Below, piece after piece: positions 61,001-64,000 of a stretch of DNA of 64,000 nucleotides. The translations under genes were made by a program, and so were the position numbers. This DNA comes from an uncultured Clostridia bacterium. GTDB taxonomy: Bacteria; Bacillota; Clostridia; Christensenellales; Borkfalkiaceae. The notes below the pieces were generated by a model. The model had not been told where the DNA came from, ran no database searches, and worked only from the letters and a program-made list of their open reading frames with translations. How positions within the stretch are numbered: position 1 is the stretch's first letter; each line of letters starts with the position of its first letter. The stretch lies in NCBI GenBank assembly GCA_934247935.1, contig CAKQKE010000005.1, positions 1-64,000 of the forward strand. Direction: 5' to 3'.

Positions 61001-61154
61001 CGAATAAGTACTTGGCAATCGGCGCCGGTAAAGCCCCGTCTTCTGCCGTAGCGGTACGCGTAAAGCCTAAACTCGTAAAGGCAAATACACTGCAAAGCAA
61101 CGCAACAACAAGTAACATTACCGTTGATAAACGCTTACTTTTTGTCTTAAACAT
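58062..61154 (-). CDS. large surface lectin-like protein (two LamG domains, Ig-like and repeat region)
   Basis: 1030 aa. Signal peptide (about 1-38, ending near ATAEDG), LamG 1 (about 44-270, IAKYLFDDASDIGKDSVGNY), Ig-like linkers (about 275-450), LamG 2 (about 455-680, FAKYEFNDSANPGKDSMGQY), another linker, then three 75-80-residue repeats from about 780 with the core GDVVTITVTPAQGYEL. The C-terminus is KKGCFGTIDASSM, a hydrophobic helix and KRRRAN, the same Cys-type anchor as the smaller LamG protein. It is the first gene of the locus after a long leader. Probably binds glycan at the surface. Confidence 0.8.
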   Translation of the reverse strand: MFKTKSKRLSTVMLLVVALLCSVFAFTSLGFTRTATAEDGALPAPIAKYLFDDASDIGKDSVGNYGMTIIGGKDQFTQVDGGVEFNGNFALAMTGNNLFQGLTEFTMSFEMKLNGGAWWGNVIGIAYNSGNYFYFDNTAGGQARFHVKGQNGDCWAGAAINEPAVGYTRITVTAKAGGYLKLYINGVEYQNTSASDEEKNKINKKIADDWTLYNEGDGGYVFSIGAPANKKGDVGTLDAGGIKELVFWNTQFTDDQVAQYWTEYANSHAKVASVDVDFTKTLAVSKSASGDFIMSNIVKTGEYEATMSNGEKKTVSVTWTGVVEKEGKRYIEGNVSGANNPDGVKAYASFTEKEETLERATLDLSSQIVIPANTPKEEILSLVPAQGTYKVTLEGGSEVLAVIAWNDVTTDKNGDGSDTNTYIVGTVSEVTNTNNLKAYAKIYATETSLNPFAKYEFNDSANPGKDSMGQYNMIANGGIQAADGVLTFDGVDDYLSVEHNFTSDLKSFSLSFEISKPDTTNAWWAAPVFFGMDGKKWLAFNFSGDNQLLRFSMSDRANGNTGNITNNGNECWGQEIGNLSTDNFHKVMLTVQAGGKCTVYFDGAVKFTGDVPADFDFTSNVLRFELGRAYNGNGQDIFFKGMLKNVTLYDFALTESQVKIYETYNQVLALSGDNYITSYDETTLTFDGGKQSEIEFTDQMTVKDMLDNLNTAKVKTTLADGTNGEVGVYWEKVVKQGKKYIAKGYIRTVGLNVPYVLDSRTVSYELAVKNLVYVEADELANGEITLDKEEGYAGDVVTITVTPAQGYELVSVTANGEALTAVEDKYTYTIGENDSIVTISATFKKVIALTVNNVTGGEITTDKEGNLNVGDVVTITVTPAQGYELATVIVNGETLTAVEGKYAYTVKEGDDAVVVSATYTRYYTITATEVENATIELSATKAYAGDEVTITVTVADKYQLASVKVNGQEIKAVDGVYKFTVNADSTVTVEVKAEEKKGCFGTIDASSMGMLFIVFAACSVVLFAKRRRAN

Positions 61155-61268
61155 ATATAATTTTCCTCCTTTATATTTACCGCAAATTTTGTTTTTTGTG
61201 TGCGGTCGGTTCCGTTTTTATCGCGACTTTTTCATTTTTATTTAACGATTTAATTGTTTAATTCGGTT

Positions 61269-61310
61269 CGCCGATTAACGTTTTTTAATGCGCCGATTAA
61301 CGATTTTTAA
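61269..61310. repeat. tandem repeat in the lectin-gene leader
   Basis: Two 20-nt copies beginning CGCCGATTAACG (61269-61288 and 61291-61310), one mismatch, 22-nt period. Located in the transcribed leader upstream of the 1030-aa gene. Confidence 0.6.
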
Positions 61311-61441
61311 CGAACCTTTTTAACACGCCGACGTTTTCGGTCGTTTTTTGCTTTTTAGTCGCTTGACATCATATATTTAAAATGTTTATTATTAAAGTTT
61401 CGTTTCGGGTATTTCCTCTTTTAAATTTACCGTGAAGTGGG

Positions 61442-61479
61442 TTCGTCCGCAAATCCTTTTGCGGACGAAGGGTGCACCC
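61442..61479. other. strong hairpin and palindrome in the leader
   Basis: TTCGTCCGCAAA pairs with TTTGCGGACGAA (12 bp) over TCCT, followed directly by the palindrome GGGTGCACCC. No U tract. Part of the long leader RNA from the minus promoters. Confidence 0.55.
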
Positions 61480-61631
61480 TTGCCGAAATTTTTGAAATTT
61501 AAAGTTGTTTTTTTGAAATTTTAAGGTTTTTCAACCGCCAAAATTTAGTATGCGAGCATTTTTTAATTTTAAAACGCCTTATTTGTTTTTTGTACTCGCC
61601 TTTGTCCGATTTTTTGCCCTTTTTCAACTTG

Positions 61632-61660
61632 ATTATATGGCACAAATACCGCCTTGTCAA
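61632..61660 (-). promoter_or_regulatory. leftward promoter P2 of the glycan locus
   Basis: TTGACA (61655-61660), 17-nt spacer, TATAAT (61632-61637), both perfect. A 22-bp operator-like repeat ends 19 nt upstream. Confidence 0.8.
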
Positions 61661-61679
61661 TACACATTTTTTAATAAAT

Positions 61680-61701
61680 GTCATTTTTTCAAGCCAATTG
61701 T
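61680..61701. promoter_or_regulatory. operator-like repeat, copy 2
   Basis: 22-bp sequence beginning GTCATTTTTTCA (plus strand), matching 61771-61792 except at two positions. It stands exactly 19 nt from the -35 of P2. Likely a binding site for the divergent AraC-type regulator; not proven. Confidence 0.55.
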
Positions 61702-61723
61702 GTAATTTTTTATGTCTGACTTC

Positions 61724-61751
61724 ATTATAAGCCAACTTTTTGCGTTGTCAA
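61724..61751 (-). promoter_or_regulatory. leftward promoter P1 of the glycan locus
   Basis: TTGACA (61746-61751), 16-nt spacer, TATAAT (61724-61729). The second operator-like repeat ends 19 nt upstream, the same distance as at P2. Confidence 0.78.
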
Positions 61752-61770
61752 GATGGTTTTTAAATTTATA

Positions 61771-61792
61771 GTCATTTTTTCATGCCGATTGT
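61771..61792. promoter_or_regulatory. operator-like repeat, copy 1
   Basis: Same 22-bp element as 61680-61701, 19 nt upstream of the P1 -35 and 14 nt upstream of the -35 of the rightward araC-type promoter, so one site could serve both directions. Confidence 0.55.
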
Positions 61793-61806
61793 TTCGTTTT
61801 TAATGC

Positions 61807-61835
61807 TTGACTTTATTGATTCGGTTTGCTATACT
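61807..61835 (+). promoter_or_regulatory. promoter of the AraC-type regulator
   Basis: TTGACT (61807-61812), 17-nt spacer, TATACT (61830-61835) on the plus strand, 119 nt before the ATG. Confidence 0.7.
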
Positions 61836-61954
61836 AAAAAAAATGGGTAAATTTGCCGCTTTTTCTTTAAACCGATTAAAAGAGCCTGAAAAATCGGTTT
61901 GAAAAAGTTATTGTTTGCTCTACACATTATCAAAAGGTATTAATCGAGGGAATT

Positions 61955-62917
61955 ATGACGACGAAAGCACAGTTGAAATTTAAAACGCTTACCAATCAGG
62001 TTTTTGAAGGCGTTTCTTATTACATGAAGCCGTTTACCACTACCACCTATTCCGGCATGGGCATGCACCAACACCAATATTTTGAAATTATGTACGCGCA
62101 TTCGGGTTCGTTCGTGCTACAAATTTTTTCGCCCGATAAAAAAACTCAGAAAAAGGAAATAATACACGCGGGGCAATTCGTGCTGTTGGACGGGTTTACT
62201 TTTCACAGGGTGCTTTTAAACAACGACGCGGACTGTTTTATATATAATATTGAATTAAACCCGCGCGAACCCGTAGAATACGACCCGTTCGGCGTAAATT
62301 CTATGCTTAAAATAAATTATGAGTATTTGTTTAAGCGCACCAATTTAAAACAAATTGCAGACAACACCGAAGGATATATGATTTTAAACGACTCTCAACA
62401 AGTGAGCGACAATCTGCAAGAAATGATTCTGCTTCTGACGGCGGGCATTACAAACGCCGACGAGGCTCTTGCGGTAAAACTTGCCGAAGCAAAACTTTTT
62501 AACGAAATTTCAAAGTGTCTCGTGCCGCTTTCGGTGGGTACTCTTTCGTATATCCGCAAAACAAACGCTTATATTCTGGAAAATTATAAGCGAAATATCA
62601 ACATTGACGAAATTGTACAAAAAATCGGATTAAGTAAAGCCTATTTGCAAAGACAATATAAAAAGCATACGGGTAAAACCATTTTAGAAGCGATTAATTC
62701 GGTGCGAGCAAAACACGCCGCCGAACTGCTTGTGCGCACCGATTTGACTATCAACAAAATTGCCGAACGCGTGGGCTTTAACAATAAAAATCAGTTTAAT
62801 TACGAATTTAAAATGATTTACGGCGACACGCCGTCTAATTACAGAAAATCGAACGTCTCTACAATCGACCACCACTACGACGTTTACGACTCCAACTCGA
62901 TACCCTTCCCCGATTGA
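61955..62917 (+). CDS. AraC family transcriptional regulator
   Basis: 320 aa. An N-terminal cupin-like sensing domain (about 20-180, HQHQYFEIMYAHSGSFVLQI near 38-57) is followed by a two-helix-turn-helix AraC DNA-binding domain (about 215-310, NINIDEIVQKIGLSKAYLQR and LTINKIAERVGFNNKNQFN). This architecture is common for sugar-responsive activators beside glycan loci. GAGGG precedes the ATG. It is divergent from the locus, and duplicated 22-bp elements in between are the best candidates for its sites. The inducer is unknown, presumably an oligosaccharide from the substrate. Confidence 0.92.
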   Translation: MTTKAQLKFKTLTNQVFEGVSYYMKPFTTTTYSGMGMHQHQYFEIMYAHSGSFVLQIFSPDKKTQKKEIIHAGQFVLLDGFTFHRVLLNNDADCFIYNIELNPREPVEYDPFGVNSMLKINYEYLFKRTNLKQIADNTEGYMILNDSQQVSDNLQEMILLLTAGITNADEALAVKLAEAKLFNEISKCLVPLSVGTLSYIRKTNAYILENYKRNINIDEIVQKIGLSKAYLQRQYKKHTGKTILEAINSVRAKHAAELLVRTDLTINKIAERVGFNNKNQFNYEFKMIYGDTPSNYRKSNVSTIDHHYDVYDSNSIPFPD

Positions 62918-63064
62918 TTTGAGTTTAATTCTGAATGGTTTTGTAGGGTGTGATTTGCCGTGGTGCGGCGGCGTAACCGCTGTGGCGTATGAGTGCGTGC
63001 GAACGGGGCGCAGTGTAATTCGCTGTGGCGTGCGGTTGAGTTGTCAAATAAGTTTATTGGCATG

Positions 63065-63106
63065 AAAAAAGGCTTGTGGCATTTTTAAGCAAATGTCCCA
63101 AGCCTT
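63065..63106. terminator. stem-loop downstream of the AraC-type gene
   Basis: AAGGCTTGtGGCATTT pairs imperfectly with AAATGTCCCAAGCCTT. On the minus strand it is followed by TTTTTT, so it is a better terminator for leftward than rightward transcripts. Confidence 0.5.
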
Positions 63107-63149
63107 TAAAAGTTATAATTAAATTTTATGCCGATTATAATAAAAGACA

Positions 63150-63193
63150 ATCCCTCAGTCACTTCGTGACAGCCCCCTTTGCACAAAGGGGCC
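63150..63193. repeat. REP-like palindromic element
   Basis: TCCCTCAGTCAC-TTC-GTGAC followed by AGCCCCCTTTG-CA-CAAAGGGG: two adjacent palindromes (GTCAC/GTGAC and CCCCTTTG/CAAAGGGG). The layout is that of short dispersed palindromic repeats common in gut clostridial genomes; copy number here cannot be judged from one window. Confidence 0.55.
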
Positions 63194-63426
63194 GATTAAT
63201 TTCGTCTCAAAATTAAGTTTTTACAAAACAAATACAATAAAATATTGTCATTGAGCGTTTGCGGTAAAGGGCATAAAAGATGGCTTTAAGGCTTAATGTA
63301 ACTCAATTCTTGCTCGGCTCACAAAGGGGTTGAACAAATTATAATTTGAAATGCAAAACTTAAAAAGATAATATAAAAAATAACGTAAAAAATAAAAATA
63401 AGCAAATTAAAATTAAAAAATTGAGA

Positions 63427-63466
63427 TAAAAAAACTCGGGCTTATCGATAATGATAAGCCCGAGTT
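63427..63466 (-). terminator. terminator beside the displaced tRNA-Leu end
   Basis: Stem AACTCGGGCTTATC / GATAAGCCCGAGTT (14 bp) with loop GATAAT, then TTTTTTATC on the minus strand. Confidence 0.75.
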
Positions 63467-63489
63467 TTTGGTGCTGGAGACCGGAATCG
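63465..63489 (-). repeat. displaced 3' end of tRNA-Leu (att-like)
   Basis: 25 nt identical to 63682-63706, the last bases of tRNA-Leu plus CCA and its downstream T's. Direct repeat, 217 nt apart, each followed on the minus strand by its own terminator. No matching 5' half of a tRNA exists here. Confidence 0.6.
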
Positions 63490-63559
63490 CTCTTGCTATT
63501 CGCAAAGCACTTTTCTTTCTATTTTCTTTTGCTTTGCTCATCGCTTCGGTCAGTCGCTG

Positions 63560-63601
63560 AAAACGACAAAATCAATTGTCGTTTTCCATGCCATTGCATG
63601 G
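63560..63601. repeat. two adjacent inverted repeats
   Basis: AAAACGACAA / TTGTCGTTTT (63560-63585) and CCATG / CATGG (63586-63601), lying between the two tRNA-Leu 3' copies. Confidence 0.4.
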
Positions 63602-63643
63602 CTGTCGCTCCCGTTCGATTCCGCTCTTTCTGCTTTTTGATAA

Positions 63644-63681
63644 TAAAAAAAAGTAAGGCAAGCCTTTTAGGTTTGCCTTAC
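63644..63681 (-). terminator. terminator of tRNA-Leu
   Basis: Minus strand stem GTAAGGCAAACC / GGCTTGCCTTAC (one wobble), then eight T residues. Confidence 0.8.
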
Positions 63682-63685
63682 TTTT

Positions 63686-63772
63686 TGGTGCTGGAGACCG
63701 GAATCGAACCGGTACGGTGTTGCCACCGAGGGATTTTAAGTCCCTTGCGTCTGCCTGTTCCGCCACTTCAGC
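63686..63772 (-). tRNA. tRNA-Leu (TAA)
   Basis: 87 nt including CCA, with the long variable arm of class II tRNAs. 5' GCTGAAGTGGCGGAACAGGC, anticodon loop ACTTAAAAT region (anticodon TAA), T-loop GTTCGATTC, CCA encoded. Promoter at 63804-63832. A partial second copy of its 3' end lies at 63465-63489. Confidence 0.93.
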
Positions 63773-63803
63773 ATAATTTATGCCGTAAATTTTTTACTTG
63801 AAT

Positions 63804-63832
63804 AGTATACCAAAAACAAAACGAAAATGCAA
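63804..63832 (-). promoter_or_regulatory. promoter of tRNA-Leu
   Basis: Minus strand TTGCAT (63827-63832), 17-nt spacer, TATACT (63804-63809). Confidence 0.75.
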
Positions 63833-64000
63833 TTAAATATCAACAGTTTTTTATTGAATTTTAAAATTTTTGTCAATCGGATATATTTTGCCGACCTTTA
63901 ATCGAGCGGATAAAGACGAATTATAGCGACGTAAAACGGCATGCGTTTTAAAATCAATATAAGTAAAGCCGCATATAAAAACCAAATTTTACGCCGTTAA

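Larger units (their letters stand above)
61155..61954. other. 800-nt regulatory region between the lectin gene and araC-type gene
   Basis: Contains tandem minus promoters (61632-61660 and 61724-61751), a plus promoter (61807-61835), two copies of a 22-bp operator-like sequence (61680-61701, 61771-61792), a leader of about 470 nt with a tandem 20-bp repeat (61269-61310) and a strong hairpin (61442-61469). An apparent minus-strand reading frame at 61499-61735 crosses these signals and is not credible. Confidence 0.65.
62918..63685. other. gene-poor region with palindromic repeats
   Basis: 768 nt. A G+C-rich stretch with repeated CGCTGTGGCGT (about 62950-63050), a stem-loop (63065-63106), a REP-like palindromic element (63150-63193), a TTGTCATTGAGCG repeat-like fragment near 63246, a displaced tRNA-Leu end with a terminator (63427-63489), two more hairpins (63560-63601) and the tRNA-Leu terminator. 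No convincing gene. Confidence 0.55.

Noticed and set aside
54305..61154. LPxTG sortase signals on the two LamG proteins
   Set aside because: No LPxTG-like motif precedes the C-terminal helix; the tails carry a Cys-based motif instead.
61499..61735. Minus-strand 78-codon frame in the regulatory region
   Set aside because: It overlaps both leftward promoters and an operator repeat, has a Lys-rich low-complexity product and no ribosome binding site.
63600..63635. Second tRNA T-arm on the plus strand (GTTCGATTCC)
   Set aside because: No matching acceptor, anticodon arm or D-arm nearby; only the T-loop-like string is present.
63572..63766. Minus-strand 64-codon frame
   Set aside because: It covers tRNA-Leu and its terminator; the sequence is RNA gene and repeat.
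1..64000. CRISPR array, rRNA operon, transposase, integrase
   Set aside because: I saw no regularly spaced direct repeats of CRISPR type, no rRNA-like stretch and no transposase or recombinase motif in any plausible reading frame.

Overview
This is an AT-rich window from a low-GC Gram-positive (Bacillota), most likely an uncultured gut-type clostridium. The evidence is the gene content and order (ispG-polC-rimP-nusA-ylxR-ylxQ-infB-rbfA-nrnA-truB-ribF, ylxY-mlpA, murB-PHP-whiA), strong purine-rich ribosome binding sites, sigma-A type promoters, lipobox lipoproteins, and carbohydrate transport by an LplA/LplB/LplC-type ABC system with surface lectin-like proteins. Assignment below phylum level is inference.

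Region 1 (about 1-15165, almost all minus strand) is housekeeping. A phosphohexomutase gene has its own consensus promoter. A long operon reads leftward: ECF vitamin-transporter S component, coaX, ispG, a PolC-like protein without its polymerase, rimP, nusA, ylxR, ylxQ, infB, rbfA, nrnA, truB, ribF and an endonuclease IV-type gene. It couples translation initiation, ribosome maturation and RNA processing with cofactor and isoprenoid synthesis.

Region 2 (15166-25900) holds two small unclassified proteins (one very Cys-rich) around an ArsR regulator, then ylxY-mlpA, whiA, a PHP hydrolase, murB, a solute-binding-like lipoprotein, uvrC (apparently leaderless) and a MATE exporter.

Region 3 (25900-36400) is an accessory patch of redox and regulatory genes: a membrane-flavodoxin fusion, an iron-sulfur flavoprotein, an iron-type alcohol dehydrogenase, a cupin without a normal start codon, a regulator remnant, an SGNH hydrolase, a LysR regulator, a DUF4417/phage-like pair, a CmpB-HD fusion, a GNAT enzyme, a frameshifted small gene and a DUF3795 protein. 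Several pieces are broken or duplicated, so the patch looks labile.

Region 4 (36400-39260) has a tRNA Val-Gly-Cys operon, a formate/nitrite channel and the CCA-adding enzyme.

Region 5 (39356-62917) is the most interesting part: a Gram-positive polysaccharide-utilisation locus of about 23 kb. Reading leftward from a divergent AraC regulator are two LamG surface proteins, a large solute-binding lipoprotein, two permeases, four tandem parallel beta-helix glycoside-hydrolase lipoproteins, a GH36-type alpha-galactosidase, an SGNH esterase lipoprotein, a GH43-type enzyme and an MFS transporter. No transporter ATPase is encoded, so a shared ATPase elsewhere is likely. The AraC/lectin intergenic region carries a duplicated operator-promoter module with identical 19-nt spacing. 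The enzyme set suggests a pectic side-chain or galactose/arabinose-decorated plant glycan, but the substrate is not proven.

Region 6 (62918-64000) is gene-poor: palindromic repeats and a tRNA-Leu whose 3' end plus terminator is duplicated nearby, like an integration scar.
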